A stretch of DNA of 64,000 nucleotides from Mesorhizobium sp. (GCA_004020315.1 SAQG01000023.1:28217-92216), one strand, 5' to 3'. Shown: positions 51,244 to 61,024, counted from the first letter of the stretch. Notes: a model not told the origin generated them from the sequence alone. Translations and numbers: made by a program.

Positions 51244-52212
51244 ATGCCGCTTTCCCGCCGTCATTTTCTTGCCGGTGCCGGCCTAACCGGCGGCACCCTT
51301 CTAGCCAATGCCTCCATTCCGGCGCTGGCTCGCGCGCCTTTGGCCGATGCCCCGACCCTTGGCGCGCTGCGCCGCAAGGTGGGTTCGGTAGAGGTCACCG
51401 CACTGCTGGACGGCTATGTCGATATCGGTTCCGAGCTTTTCACCGGGCTTATCGACGCCGAGGCGGAGCGGCTGGCGGAGGCCAGCTTCCAGGAGCCCGG
51501 ACCGCGCCGCGCACCGGTCAATGCCTATCTCGTCAATCTCGGCGACCGTCTGGTGCTTGTCGACGCCGGTACGTCGGACAGCATGGGGCCGACGCTCGGC
51601 CGCCTTCCGGCCGCTATGGAAGCGGCCGGCGTCGCTCCCGACCTGATCGACACTTTGCTGATCACCCATATGCATCCCGACCATATAAACGGGGTGCTGA
51701 CACCCGCTGGCGAGGCGCTGTTTCCCAATGCCGAGCTCGTCGTCACCGCCACCGACTATGCCTTCTGGCACGATGACGCGAAGATGAATCAGGCGCCCGA
51801 CGAGGCGAAGCCATTCTTCATCGGCGCGCGCAAAGCAGCCGCTGCTTATGGCGACCGCGTGCGGCAAGTGGATGGCGAGGGCGAGGCGGTCGGCTCGATT
51901 CGCACCGTGCCGCTGCCTGGCCACACTCCGGGCCATGCCGGCTTCATCGTGGAATCAGACGGCGAGGCGCTGTTCATCTGGGGCGATGTCGTGCACATCG
52001 CGACCTACCAATTCGCGCGTCCGGACTGGAGCATTGCCTTCGATGTCGATTCCAAGCTGGCTGGGGAAACGCGCAAGCGGACATTCGATCGCGTCGCTGC
52101 CGACCGGATGCTGATCGCCGGCATGCATTTGCCGTTCCCTGGCTTCGGCCATGTCGCGCGCGACGGCGAAGCCTATCGCTTCGTGCCCGACGAATGGCCC
52201 TACAGACTGTAG
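51244..52212 (+). CDS. MBL-fold metallo-hydrolase with Tat signal
   Basis: 322 residues from the ATG at 51244. The start MPLSRRHFLAGAGLTGG is a twin-arginine signal, so the folded protein is probably periplasmic. The metal site is THMHPDHINGV near residue 145, PLPGHTPGHAGFIV near 225 and FIWGDVVHIA near 248, the metallo-beta-lactamase-fold set. Members of this branch include lactonases and other esterases. The divergent LysR gene suggests induction by the substrate or a product. A lactonase role is a guess. Confidence 0.85.
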   Translation: MPLSRRHFLAGAGLTGGTLLANASIPALARAPLADAPTLGALRRKVGSVEVTALLDGYVDIGSELFTGLIDAEAERLAEASFQEPGPRRAPVNAYLVNLGDRLVLVDAGTSDSMGPTLGRLPAAMEAAGVAPDLIDTLLITHMHPDHINGVLTPAGEALFPNAELVVTATDYAFWHDDAKMNQAPDEAKPFFIGARKAAAAYGDRVRQVDGEGEAVGSIRTVPLPGHTPGHAGFIVESDGEALFIWGDVVHIATYQFARPDWSIAFDVDSKLAGETRKRTFDRVAADRMLIAGMHLPFPGFGHVARDGEAYRFVPDEWPYRL

Positions 52213-52431
52213 GGCAGGAGCAGGGCAGGAGCGCCGGGGGCCATTACGGCGCCGCCGCTCAACACCGCACGCCCGCCGCGAGCGCACCGATGCTCCTTGG
52301 CACGGCAGAAGCCTGCCCCCCTCCTCGCGGGCATGAAACAGTGGCAGCCGAAGGTTTGCGGCTTCCCGGCTGACAGCATTCCACCCCCATCCAGCCTCTT
52401 TTCAGGCGTAAGCCCACAAGTGAGGATGATG

Positions 52432-52625
52432 ATGCAAGCCTACGCGTGACGGCATTCGGCGCCGAGAAACTGGAAGCCATTGAACAACCGCTGCCGACCA
52501 CGAAGCCGGGACACGTTCTGATTCGAAATCGTGCCGCCGGGGTCAATAACATCGACCTCCTCATTCGGCGGGGCGGAGTTCTTCCGCCAGAAGCCACGCC
52601 GCTCCCGCATATACCGGGAGTCTAA
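52432..52625 (+). pseudogene. N-terminal remnant of a medium-chain (quinone reductase-type) dehydrogenase
   Basis: After a short start (ATGCAAGCCTACGCG then a stop) the sequence continues in another frame from 52446 as VTAFGAEKLEAIEQPLP and PGHVLIRNRAAGVNNIDLL, then PHIPGV and a stop at 52625. This is the first 60-70 residues of the alcohol dehydrogenase/quinone oxidoreductase superfamily. The rest of the gene is missing. One frameshift at the start and the premature stop mark it as a relic. Confidence 0.65.
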
Positions 52626-52829
52626 GGCGCGCCGCTTGTCTCGCGCGTCCCCCTGCTGGACCCTGTTGAGAGCTCGGTATTGGGACCGGCGCCGCAACCG
52701 CTGTGCATTTCACAGGAGTGGTGCGGTCGCCCCTCCCCTTAGGTTGGGCAACCAAGGGGCTCCGATGGCGGCATGCCACAAGCCTGTCCGCCTCGGCGGG
52801 ACCCAAGGACGGACAGGCTCAGCCTCGGC
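52626..52829. other. Intergenic region with two hairpins
   Basis: One hairpin is CCCCTT-A-GGTTG-GG-CAACC-AAGGGG at 52735-52759, and a second is at 52781-52819. No gene is seen. Both are placed downstream of the FAD oxidase and may end its transcript. Confidence 0.5.
52781..52819 (-). terminator. Hairpin downstream of the FAD oxidase gene
   Basis: AGCCTGTCCG at 52781-52790 pairs perfectly with 52810-52819 around 19 bases. It begins 11 bases after the stop codon at 52830. There is no T-run. Confidence 0.45.
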
Positions 52830-54212
52830 TTACGGCCGGATGTTGTGGTTTACGCGGAAGAGGTTTGCCGGATCGTATTTGCGCTTGACCGCGACGAGCC
52901 GCTCATAGTTGGCGCCGTAGGCGGCGCGTAGGCGCGCTTCGCCTTCATCATCCATCATGAAGTTGATATAGGCGCCGCCATGCGGGTTGTGCTCGTGCAC
53001 AGCGGCCCAATACTCGCTTGCCCAACGCCTCAGCTCCGGCGCCTTCGTCGGGTCGGGGTCGATGCCGGCGATAACCATGGACCATCGCGCTCGCCGCGCT
53101 CCCCAGGCGGTGGCGTCCGGAGCCACTTCCTGGACCGCTCCGTCGATGGGGTAGAGATGCATCAGCGACAGCTCGCTCGGGGTCTTCGAGCCGTGCTCGG
53201 CATGGGCAGCGATGGCCGCATCGGACAGCTCGTCGACATAATCGCCCTTCCAGTACCACTGCAAGCCCTTCGGCAGCAGCGGATCAAACAGCGCCTGCAG
53301 ATCGACGAACGGCATCTGCATCATACCGTCCATCAGAGGCTTGGGAAGTGCATCGCGCACGGGCCGCATCGCCCGGATGCCGTCCTCCTCCGCGCCGTTG
53401 TAGCAACTGACCAGCGCGCAGATACGCCTTCCCCAGATCTCGCGTGGGAAAGGATCGCAGGAGGGCACCGTCTTGATGCCGAAGAACATCCCGAGCTCTC
53501 GCGGCGCTCCGGGCAGGAAGTCGCGGTACCAGCGCATGATCTCTGCGGCATGTGCGATGTCGAAGAAGATCGGCCCGGCATAGACATCCTTCGCCGGATG
53601 CGCCTGAAATGTGAAGCGTGTCACGACGCCGAAGTTGCCGCCGCCGCCGCGCAGCGCCCAGAACAGCTCCGGGTGTTCCTCCTCACTTGTCGTCACGACG
53701 CGGCCGTCGGCCAGCACGACCTCGGCCGCAAGCAGATTGTCGATGGTGAGGCCGTGTTTGCGCGTGAGATGGCCGGTGCCGCCTCCCAGCGTCAGTCCGG
53801 CGATGCCTGTGGTCGAGACGAGGCCCGCCGGCACCGCCAGCCCATGCACGCTGGTGGCGCGGTCGACATCGCCTTGGGTGCAGCCGGCCTCGACGCGAAC
53901 CGTGCGAGTCGTAGGGTCGATATCAACCCGTTTCATCGGCGACATGTCGATGACCATCCCGCCGTCGCAACTGCCGAAGCCTGGACCGTTGTGGCCGCCG
54001 CCGCGAATGGCAAGAAGCAAATGCTTCTCTCGGGCATGATTGACTGCCGCCACGACGTCGGCGACCTTGGCGCAGGGGACGATCCAGCGCGGCCGCTTGT
54101 CGATCATGGCGTTATAGAGCCCGCGAGCCTCCTCATAGGCCGGATGGTTTTGATCAATAAGGCTCGCGCGGAGCCGGTCGGGAAAATCGTACGAAGTTAC
54201 TGGCTTGTCCAT
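52830..54212 (-). CDS. FAD-linked oxidase, BBE/6-hydroxynicotine oxidase type
   Basis: 460 residues with GAGGG before the ATG. The FAD domain has LAIRGGGHNGPGFG near residue 67, where the histidine forms the covalent flavin bond in this family, EAGCTQGDVDRAT near 108 and GLTLGGGTGHLTRKHGLTIDN near 140. The second covalent cysteine of berberine-bridge enzymes is not at its usual place, so a mono-covalent 6-HDNO-like protein is likely. The C-terminal YINFMMDDE and NLFRVNHNIRP close the BBE domain. Two copies of the GAAAC element lie upstream. Confidence 0.88.
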   Translation of the reverse strand: MDKPVTSYDFPDRLRASLIDQNHPAYEEARGLYNAMIDKRPRWIVPCAKVADVVAAVNHAREKHLLLAIRGGGHNGPGFGSCDGGMVIDMSPMKRVDIDPTTRTVRVEAGCTQGDVDRATSVHGLAVPAGLVSTTGIAGLTLGGGTGHLTRKHGLTIDNLLAAEVVLADGRVVTTSEEEHPELFWALRGGGGNFGVVTRFTFQAHPAKDVYAGPIFFDIAHAAEIMRWYRDFLPGAPRELGMFFGIKTVPSCDPFPREIWGRRICALVSCYNGAEEDGIRAMRPVRDALPKPLMDGMMQMPFVDLQALFDPLLPKGLQWYWKGDYVDELSDAAIAAHAEHGSKTPSELSLMHLYPIDGAVQEVAPDATAWGARRARWSMVIAGIDPDPTKAPELRRWASEYWAAVHEHNPHGGAYINFMMDDEGEARLRAAYGANYERLVAVKRKYDPANLFRVNHNIRP

Positions 54213-54346
54213 TTTGAACCCTCAGGTTTCGGAGCAAGACGCGTCGGCGACTCGCCAAGACTAGATTGTTCGTCCTGGGTGCCGGACATTTGCGTTTCGC
54301 CGGTTGAATCTGCCGCACTGCGGCTCTTCTTGTCATACACCGCCTT

Positions 54347-54398
54347 CGTTTCAGACGTTTTTCTGTAGTGCCTTGGGAGTGTTTCGTTTGTTTCAGCG
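54347..54398 (-). promoter_or_regulatory. GAAAC direct-repeat element, copy A
   Basis: On the minus strand the element begins CGCTGAAACAAACGAAAC, then after a 14-base variable spacer GAAAAACGTCTGAAAC. GAAAC half-sites recur every 9 bases within each block. Its architecture and length (52 bases) are identical to copy C at 61264-61315. It lies 135 bases upstream of the FAD oxidase start. Confidence 0.65.
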
Positions 54399-54498
54399 GC
54401 ACGCGCGACCGGGCGACGGCAGGCGGCATTTTGTGGCTGGTTATGCTCCGAGTCGTTAGCTCGAGCCGTGGTATCGGCCGTGCAATCTAGGCCATTCG

Positions 54499-54551
54499 TG
54501 TTTCGGCCGTTTTTCTGGACCAACGGATAGAGTTTCGTTTTCACGTCAGCG
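54499..54551 (-). promoter_or_regulatory. GAAAC direct-repeat element, copy B (diverged)
   Basis: The same two-block design on the minus strand: GTGAAAACGAAACTC, spacer, then GAAAAACGGCCGAAACA. Block 2 is less conserved than in copies A and C. Confidence 0.5.
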
Positions 54552-54573
54552 CTGGCGAAGACTGCCACGCGCC

Positions 54574-54619
54574 GAAACAGTTGAAACAAATCACGCAGCG
54601 TCTGAATGTGTGCTGAAAC
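54574..54619 (+). promoter_or_regulatory. GAAAC repeats upstream of the hybrid kinase gene, copy D
   Basis: CGAAACAGTTGAAACAAA carries GAAAC at 54574 and 54583, nine bases apart as in copies A-C. A further CTGAAACAAA lies at 54613-54622. They end about 50 bases before the kinase start, in the opposite orientation to A and B. Confidence 0.5.
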
Positions 54620-54669
54620 AAAGAGGGTCTAGTATCGGCCCTGGGGATCACGCGAACAAAGGAACGACC

Positions 54670-57600
54670 ATGCGGCCTGATAATCCGGTTACATCCACAC
54701 ACACAGGCTATGCCCTCTTTGACGCCAACAATGTCCTCGTCGGCAGTAATCCGGAGATATTTGGAAGCCAGTGGCTCGACCGCGGCGAGATGCAGCCGAT
54801 GGACGTCATTGCGGCAGTCGCCGAAGCCCTCTCATATCTGAAAAGTTTCGACGGCCGCCCCATCGAGCCGGGCAACGCGTTCGCTGAAGGCGCCGCGGCG
54901 CGATGGACGCAGATCGACGACGCTCCAGTTGAAGCTGAGACATTGGATGGCCGGTGGAAGTTGCTCACCGCACATCCTCGGCCGAATGGTGGCATGGCCC
55001 TGGTAAGCGTCGACATTACCGACATGAAGCGAGCGCAGATCGCGCACTTGGAAAACGCGGAGATATTCCGCTGCATCACGGACAGTCACCCGCTGCCCGT
55101 TTGGGTGGTGGACGCGGGAAGCGGGCAAATCCTCTACGAAAGCCTCGATGCGTCGAACCTGCTTGGCCGAAAATGGACCCCGAACGAGCCGCAATTCCTG
55201 ACGGATCATTTCGTGAATACTGGCGAATTCGATGAAATCAGTTCTCTCGCCAGCAACAGCGAGATCGTGCGGGATCACGAAATCCAGCTTAGAAACACAA
55301 GCGGATCGACCGTCTGGTGCTCGACCAACTGCCGTCGCGGCGTTTATGGCGGGCGGCCCTCGCTCATCATCGGGGTATTGGACATCACGGAACGGAAGCA
55401 GCGCGAAGACCTGTTCGGTTTCCTGATCAAGCATCATCCATTGCCGGTATGGATGAACGACGCGAGTTCGGGGGAACTCATCTACCAGAGCAATGCTGCC
55501 GAACGGCTGCTTGGATGGAGCAAAAAGGCGCAACGCGAGACGGTGCGGCTCGGCGACTACTTTGTCGACCCCGAGAAACACCGCGAGATCAATCGGGAGC
55601 TCATGCAAAAGGGCGTCGTCGAAAATTGCGAGGTGCTTCTTAAAAGACCCGACGGGCAAGAGTTCTGGGCCACGGGCAATCTCAGGATCGTCGAGTTTCA
55701 GGGCCGGCGAGTGGTTCTCGCCGGCATCGCCGATGTGACCAAGCAGAAGAAGCGTGACGGCGAAGTCGCTGCGGCGCGGGAGATGCTCGCAAACGCCGTT
55801 GAATCACTCTCCGAGGGATTCGCACTTTACGACGAAGATCACCGGCTGGTCATGTGCAACAGTCTTTACCGCGAGCTGAACCATCCGGTGCGGGATCTCG
55901 TTGAACCGGGCGTGGAATGGAACGAACTCCTTCGCGAATCCGCTAAGCGCGGCGTGTACCGCAATGCGGTCGCGCGCGAGGATGAGTGGCTCGACGAGCG
56001 GATTCAAGGCCGGATCGAGTTCCACTCCCATTTCGAGGTTCCCCTCTCCGACGGCAAATGGCACTCGGTCTCGATACATCCCACCGATCTTGGCGGCTTC
56101 GTCGTAACGCGCGCAGACATCAGCGAGCGCAAGAAGGCCGAGGCTGCCGAGCGCAACGCCACGGCACTGCTGCAACAGGTGCTCGATGCCTGCCCTTCGC
56201 CGATACGCATGACCACGTTCGAGGGAGAAACGCTCTACCGCAATCCTGCTACCAGAGATCTCTACGGCGACCGCCCTCAGATAACCGACTACTATGTCGA
56301 CCCAGACTGTAGCGCGATATTGGAGCGCACCCTGATCGAGAAGGGCAGGATCGATGATTTTCGGGTCCAACAGTACGACACCGAGAACAAGGCCTTCTGG
56401 GCTTCGATCTCCGCTCGCCTGATCGATTTCCAGGGAAGGCAGGTGATAGTATCGAACACGACTGATATCACCGACATGATCACCGCACAGGAAGACACGC
56501 GCAAGGCGAACGAGCGGCTGATCGACGCGATCGAATCCCTGGCCGAAGGGTTTGCCCTCTACGACAGGAACGATTGCCTGGTGCTGGCCAACAGCAGGTA
56601 CCGCCAGATGCACGCGATAAGCGCGGATGTGCTCGTTCCCGGGGTGAACTGGTTCGATTTCCTCCGCGTGACCGCAGAGCGCAATCAGTTTCCGGTTCCA
56701 AGGGACAAGATCGACGACTGGCTTGCCGAGAGGGCAAGGGACCGCCGCGAGTTCCGGCAACAGGAATTCCGTCATACAGACGGCGGTTGGTTTTTCGTCT
56801 CGAACTGTCCGACCCGCGAAGGCGGATTCGTGGTCACGCGTGTCGACATTACAGAGCGCAAGCGCGCCGAGGAGGCCGCGAAGGAAGCGGATGAACTGGT
56901 CCGTAAAGTCCTCGAAGCCTGCCCCGTCAACATCCAGATGACCCGCGCGCATGACGGGAAGCTGCTCTACCGCAGTCCCGCCACCGTTGAGTTGCTCGGC
57001 GACGTCACCAGCGCCATCGACTACTATGTCGATCCTTCAGAGCGGATGCGATACGTTGAGCGGCTGCTCGCGACGGGGTCGGTCGATGATTTCGAAACCC
57101 AGCTCAAACGCAAGGACGGTGGAACCTGCTGGTGCTCGATTTCGTCTCGACTGATCGATTACCGCGGCGAGAAGGTGATTGTTTCCCACACCTACGACCT
57201 CACCGACCGTTTCAGAATGCAGCAGGAATTGGAGCGACAGCGCGAGACGCTGCACCAGAACGAAAAAATGTCGGCCCTCGGTGGATTGCTGGCGGGGGTG
57301 GCGCATGAGCTGAATAATCCGCTCTCGGTGGTGCTTGGCCTGTCATCGCTGTTGAAGGAGACCGCAACCGACGCCAAGGTCGTGGAACGCGCCGACAAGA
57401 TGAGCAAGGCAGCCGAACGCTGCGCCAGGATCGTCAAGACTTTCCTGGCTATGGCCAGACAGCAGCCGACGCGAACCTCAAACGTTGCGATCGATGACAT
57501 TATTTCCGAAGCGGTTGAAGTGGCGAGCTATTCGATTCGATCGTCGGACGTCGGGCTTTCAGTTCATCTTGAACCTGGTCTTCCGCCGATCTGGGCGGAT

Positions 57601-58359
57601 CCCGATCAGCTTGGCCAGGTGCTGATCAATTTGCTTGTCAATGCAGAACAGGCGCTGCACGGCTGGGAAGGGCGACGGGCAATCACGGTTTCAACGCGGC
57701 TTCACCCTAAGACCGGCAACATAATCGTCAGCGTTGCCGACACGGGTCCGGGAATTCCCAAAGAGATACTTCCCCGCATTTTCGAGCCGTTCTTCACGAC
57801 GAAAGAGATTGGGGCCGGGACTGGGATCGGACTGTCCTTCTGCCATCGGATCGTTCAATCCCATGGAGGAACCATCGAGGTCGAATCCCCCGAGGGGGGT
57901 GGCTCGACCTTCATACTTTCGCTGCCTGCTTCGGACCGTCTCGACGAACGAGCCGAAACGGCCGAAGACGAAGTCCCGAATTCAACCGGCATTGCTTGTC
58001 TGGTGGTGGACGACGAAGAGGAAGTAGGTGAACTGGTTGCTGAGGTGCTCAGGCGAGATGGTTTCAAGGTCACCATTGCCAGATCCGGCGAAGAAGCGCT
58101 GCTGCACCTCCAGAACCGCACTTTCGCGCTGATCCTGAGCGATCTGAAAATGCCGAACATGGATGGACGGGGATTGTTCAACCAGATTGCCAAGCTCCAT
58201 CCGGCCGAGCTCGACAGGTTAGCCTTCCTGACGGGGGACACGATCAGCCCGGACGCGCAGATGTTCCTGCGCGCCGCGAAACGGCCCTATCTCGAGAAAC
58301 CGATCAAACCTAACGAGCTCCGTTCGTTTGTCTCGAATCTGGTCAACAACAATACTTGA
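54670..58359 (+). CDS. Soluble hybrid histidine kinase with seven PAS domains and a receiver
   Basis: 1229 residues from the ATG at 54670 (AAAGGAAC upstream); a GTG at 54610 is rejected. No membrane segment is seen. PAS-like domains lie near residues 10-120, 130-240, 250-360, 375-488, 500-600, 618-730 and 742-848. Two alternate types recur: SLxEGFALYD (4 and 6) and ACPxxIxMT...LYR.PAT...DYYVDP (5 and 7). HisKA has the phospho-acceptor H879 in GVAHELNNPL. The ATPase has N-box NLLVNAEQA and G-box DTGPGIP. The receiver has D1158 in LILSDLKMPNMDG. An OmpR-type regulator follows 69 bases later. The signal is probably cytoplasmic and unknown. Confidence 0.93.
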   Translation: MRPDNPVTSTHTGYALFDANNVLVGSNPEIFGSQWLDRGEMQPMDVIAAVAEALSYLKSFDGRPIEPGNAFAEGAAARWTQIDDAPVEAETLDGRWKLLTAHPRPNGGMALVSVDITDMKRAQIAHLENAEIFRCITDSHPLPVWVVDAGSGQILYESLDASNLLGRKWTPNEPQFLTDHFVNTGEFDEISSLASNSEIVRDHEIQLRNTSGSTVWCSTNCRRGVYGGRPSLIIGVLDITERKQREDLFGFLIKHHPLPVWMNDASSGELIYQSNAAERLLGWSKKAQRETVRLGDYFVDPEKHREINRELMQKGVVENCEVLLKRPDGQEFWATGNLRIVEFQGRRVVLAGIADVTKQKKRDGEVAAAREMLANAVESLSEGFALYDEDHRLVMCNSLYRELNHPVRDLVEPGVEWNELLRESAKRGVYRNAVAREDEWLDERIQGRIEFHSHFEVPLSDGKWHSVSIHPTDLGGFVVTRADISERKKAEAAERNATALLQQVLDACPSPIRMTTFEGETLYRNPATRDLYGDRPQITDYYVDPDCSAILERTLIEKGRIDDFRVQQYDTENKAFWASISARLIDFQGRQVIVSNTTDITDMITAQEDTRKANERLIDAIESLAEGFALYDRNDCLVLANSRYRQMHAISADVLVPGVNWFDFLRVTAERNQFPVPRDKIDDWLAERARDRREFRQQEFRHTDGGWFFVSNCPTREGGFVVTRVDITERKRAEEAAKEADELVRKVLEACPVNIQMTRAHDGKLLYRSPATVELLGDVTSAIDYYVDPSERMRYVERLLATGSVDDFETQLKRKDGGTCWCSISSRLIDYRGEKVIVSHTYDLTDRFRMQQELERQRETLHQNEKMSALGGLLAGVAHELNNPLSVVLGLSSLLKETATDAKVVERADKMSKAAERCARIVKTFLAMARQQPTRTSNVAIDDIISEAVEVASYSIRSSDVGLSVHLEPGLPPIWADPDQLGQVLINLLVNAEQALHGWEGRRAITVSTRLHPKTGNIIVSVADTGPGIPKEILPRIFEPFFTTKEIGAGTGIGLSFCHRIVQSHGGTIEVESPEGGGSTFILSLPASDRLDERAETAEDEVPNSTGIACLVVDDEEEVGELVAEVLRRDGFKVTIARSGEEALLHLQNRTFALILSDLKMPNMDGRGLFNQIAKLHPAELDRLAFLTGDTISPDAQMFLRAAKRPYLEKPIKPNELRSFVSNLVNNNT

Positions 58360-58428
58360 CAGATGCGGTGATTTGCACGTCACTTTAGGGGCAACTTATC
58401 CATTAGGCTGGTTGCTCGGTGGTCGATA

Positions 58429-59139
58429 TTGACGACGCACGCGCACATAGTTGTATGCGATGACGAACCGGATATCCGCGACACGGTAGCGGAATATCTG
58501 GAGCATCATGGCTATGCCGTGACGCCGGCCAACGCGGGGCCTGCCCTGCGTGAACTGATTGATAGCCAGCACGTCGATGTGGTCATATTGGATATCCGAA
58601 TGCCAGGTGAGGATGGCCTCTCCCTGGCGCGATATTTACGAGAGCACTCAAACGTTGCCATTATCATGCTGACCGGGTCGGCGGAAATCGTCGACCGCGT
58701 TGTCGGCTTGGAGATTGGCGCAGACGACTATGTCGCGAAGCCCGTGGACCTGCGGGAGCTGCTGGCGCGGGTAAAGGCCGTGCTGCGCAGGACATCGGCG
58801 AGCGAACGAGCCGCGGAGAAAGCGACTACTCCGGGCCCTCACCAGGTCCAGTTCGGCAAGTGCCGTTTCGACCCGGACGCACACAAATTATACAACGCCG
58901 AGGGGGTCGAAATAGCGATCACCGCGATGGAGTTCCGGCTTCTGAAAGTATTCAGCGAACATCGCGGACGAGTACTCAACCGCGATCAACTGCTCGAACT
59001 CGCCCATGACCGCGGATGGGATCCCTTCGATCGCAGCATCGACATTCGCGTTTCGCGCCTGCGGAAGAAAATCGAGGTCGATCCCTCCAAGCCGGAGGTG
59101 ATCAGGACGATCCGCGGCATGGGTTACCTCTATTCTTGA
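58429..59139 (+). CDS. OmpR-family response regulator
   Basis: 236 residues. The receiver (residues 1-120) has the acidic pair CDDEP, phospho-acceptor D55 in VVILDIRMPGEDG, and the conserved Lys in DDYVAKPVDL. The winged-helix DNA-binding domain (about 135-232) has FRLLKVFSEHRGRVLNRDQLL and DIRVSRLRKKIEVDP. The start is a TTG at 58429; no better in-frame start exists before the receiver core. It is the presumed output partner of the hybrid kinase. OmpR-type proteins bind tandem direct repeats, as do the GAAAC elements nearby. Confidence 0.9.
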   Translation: MTTHAHIVVCDDEPDIRDTVAEYLEHHGYAVTPANAGPALRELIDSQHVDVVILDIRMPGEDGLSLARYLREHSNVAIIMLTGSAEIVDRVVGLEIGADDYVAKPVDLRELLARVKAVLRRTSASERAAEKATTPGPHQVQFGKCRFDPDAHKLYNAEGVEIAITAMEFRLLKVFSEHRGRVLNRDQLLELAHDRGWDPFDRSIDIRVSRLRKKIEVDPSKPEVIRTIRGMGYLYS

Positions 59140-59311
59140 GCGCGCCGCCGCCTGGTTGGACCAGCGCTTCATCCCCTTTAGGCTGAGGCAGGTGTGCAGG
59201 CCAAGCATGCCGCTCGACACCTGGGACCTGGGATTGGTGCCGCAGCCGCCAGAATTGCGAGGCTGCGACCCGTTTCCTGAGCCGAACGACGCCGCCACCC
59301 TTCAGCGCGGG

Positions 59312-61021
59312 TCAGAGCCGTTCGAAGCCGAGAAAGTCCGGCGCTCCCACCCAAGCGGCCTTGAAGCGCGCATCCATCTCTTCGGCGTCCGCTGTCCTGC
59401 CGGTCCTGCGGAAAACCTCCCGCAGGCCCCACAGCGCCCAGGCGTTGTTTGGAGTCTGCACCAGGACATGCTCGAAGGCTGCCGCGGCCGCCTCGTGCTC
59501 GCCTGTGGCCATATAGACTGCGCCGAGGGTCTGCCGGACCGGATAATACCAGTAGGCCGGTTCCATATAGGCAAGGCCGTCCTCGATCGCGACCGCCGCC
59601 TCAAGCTTGTTGCGCGCTTCCCGCAGGTTGCCCTGGCGCTGGGCAATGCGAGCCTCCACGATCAACGCGCTCAATTCCAGCAGATCCGGCGCCGGAAGTC
59701 CTCCCGCCGTCTCCGTGGAAAAATCGGTCTCGGCGGCGAGCTTGCGGATTGCGACGATCTCGGCGCGCGCCGGCTCGCTCGCACCCTTTGCGGCGAAGGC
59801 GACGCCCCGCGCATATCGCCAGGTTGCCTCCACGTAAGGCAGGGCGTTTGCCGGCACCGGCAGCGCGAGTATGATCTCGGGATCGCTATACTGGGCGTGC
59901 GCAAAATAGGCGGCCGCCTTGATCGGCTGCAGCCCGGCCACCTTCCTGGCAGTGGTGTTGGAGACCAAGGATTCGAGCTTTTTGGCCGCCTCGGCGATTG
60001 CCTCGACGTCGCCCGCCATCTGTGCGGAGGTCATCAGGAAATGCAGGTTGTGCGGATAGTAGCCGTCCGTGTAGACACCGGGCGTGCTCTCCGGTTCTAT
60101 GCCGACGCGCTCGAAATAGGCCTCGTCCGCTGCCACCGCCTCGCGGTTGATTTCCAGGCTGTCGATCCACCGGCCGACCTGGTGATAGATGTGCGCTGGC
60201 ATGTGCACGATGTGTCCGGCGCCGGGCATGAGGGCGGCAAGCCGGTCGGCATGGGCTTCGGCCCTCTCCGGCGTCGTGGACGCCTCGACGGCGTGGATAT
60301 AGAGATGGATCGCGCCGGCATGATCCGGATTGCGCGCCAGCACCCGCTCCAACGAGGCCACAAGCTTGACCGTGTCCGGCTTTGGCGTTGCTCCGCCGTC
60401 AAGCCAGTAGTCCCAGGGCATCAGGTTCATAAGCGCGTCAGCGTAGAGCGTGGCGATCTCGTCATCCTGCGGATGGCGGTCTGCCAGTTCCGCCATCGCC
60501 GCCGCATAGGCCTGGTTCAGGGCGCCCTGGTCGGCCGAAGTATCGGCGCTGTAGCGCTTGGAGAGCGCGGCGATAAGGTCCTTTTCCCGGCTGGAAGCGA
60601 GGTGCGCTAGCTTGCGCGCCTGAGCGACGGCTTCGGCGGCGTTCGCGGCCGCCTCCTGGCCCATGCTGGCGTTGATGTTGGGGCCGAGCACGTAGGCCTC
60701 GCCCCAGAAACACATGGCGCAGGTCGGGTCCAGCTTCTGCGCGGCCCTGAAAGCGCGCTGCGCTTCGGCGTGGTTGAACGCCCACGCCCAGCGCAGGCCC
60801 TGGTCGAAATAGGCCTGCGCCAGCGGGTTGGCGGTGGTGACAGGATAGGAATGGCTACCGATGTTTTCGAACAGCGGGACACTTGTCGAATCCTCTCCAA
60901 CGGCCACCGCCTGGGCCTGGGAATGCGGAACGCCCGTTTCATGGGCATTGGCGGCGGGCGCCGCCAGAAGGGCGGCCGCGCTCGCACAGGCCAGTAGCGG
61001 GAGCCTAAATGAAAGCTTCAT
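59312..61021 (-). CDS. Secreted TPR-repeat protein
   Basis: 569 residues with a signal peptide ending near ANAHETG (residue 27). TPR-like helical repeats run from about residue 65 (AQAYFDQGLRWAWAFNHAEA, QRAFRAAQKLDPTCAMCFWG) to the C-terminus (YMEPAYWYYPVRQTLGAVYM, WALWGLREVFRRTG). A CxxC pair (TCAMCFWGEAY), AIHLYIHAVEAS and HIVHMPAHIYHQVGRW could bind a metal or heme; that is a guess from Cys/His placement. It starts three bases after the stop of the DUF1127 gene, so the two are coupled. Function is unknown. Confidence 0.83.
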   Translation of the reverse strand: MKLSFRLPLLACASAAALLAAPAANAHETGVPHSQAQAVAVGEDSTSVPLFENIGSHSYPVTTANPLAQAYFDQGLRWAWAFNHAEAQRAFRAAQKLDPTCAMCFWGEAYVLGPNINASMGQEAAANAAEAVAQARKLAHLASSREKDLIAALSKRYSADTSADQGALNQAYAAAMAELADRHPQDDEIATLYADALMNLMPWDYWLDGGATPKPDTVKLVASLERVLARNPDHAGAIHLYIHAVEASTTPERAEAHADRLAALMPGAGHIVHMPAHIYHQVGRWIDSLEINREAVAADEAYFERVGIEPESTPGVYTDGYYPHNLHFLMTSAQMAGDVEAIAEAAKKLESLVSNTTARKVAGLQPIKAAAYFAHAQYSDPEIILALPVPANALPYVEATWRYARGVAFAAKGASEPARAEIVAIRKLAAETDFSTETAGGLPAPDLLELSALIVEARIAQRQGNLREARNKLEAAVAIEDGLAYMEPAYWYYPVRQTLGAVYMATGEHEAAAAAFEHVLVQTPNNAWALWGLREVFRRTGRTADAEEMDARFKAAWVGAPDFLGFERL

Positions 61022-61024
61022 GGT

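Noticed and set aside
54197..54589. 130-codon minus-strand frame upstream of the FAD oxidase
   Set aside because: It covers the GAAAC repeat region, has no ribosome site or domain, and its Thr/Asn-rich sequence comes from the repeats.
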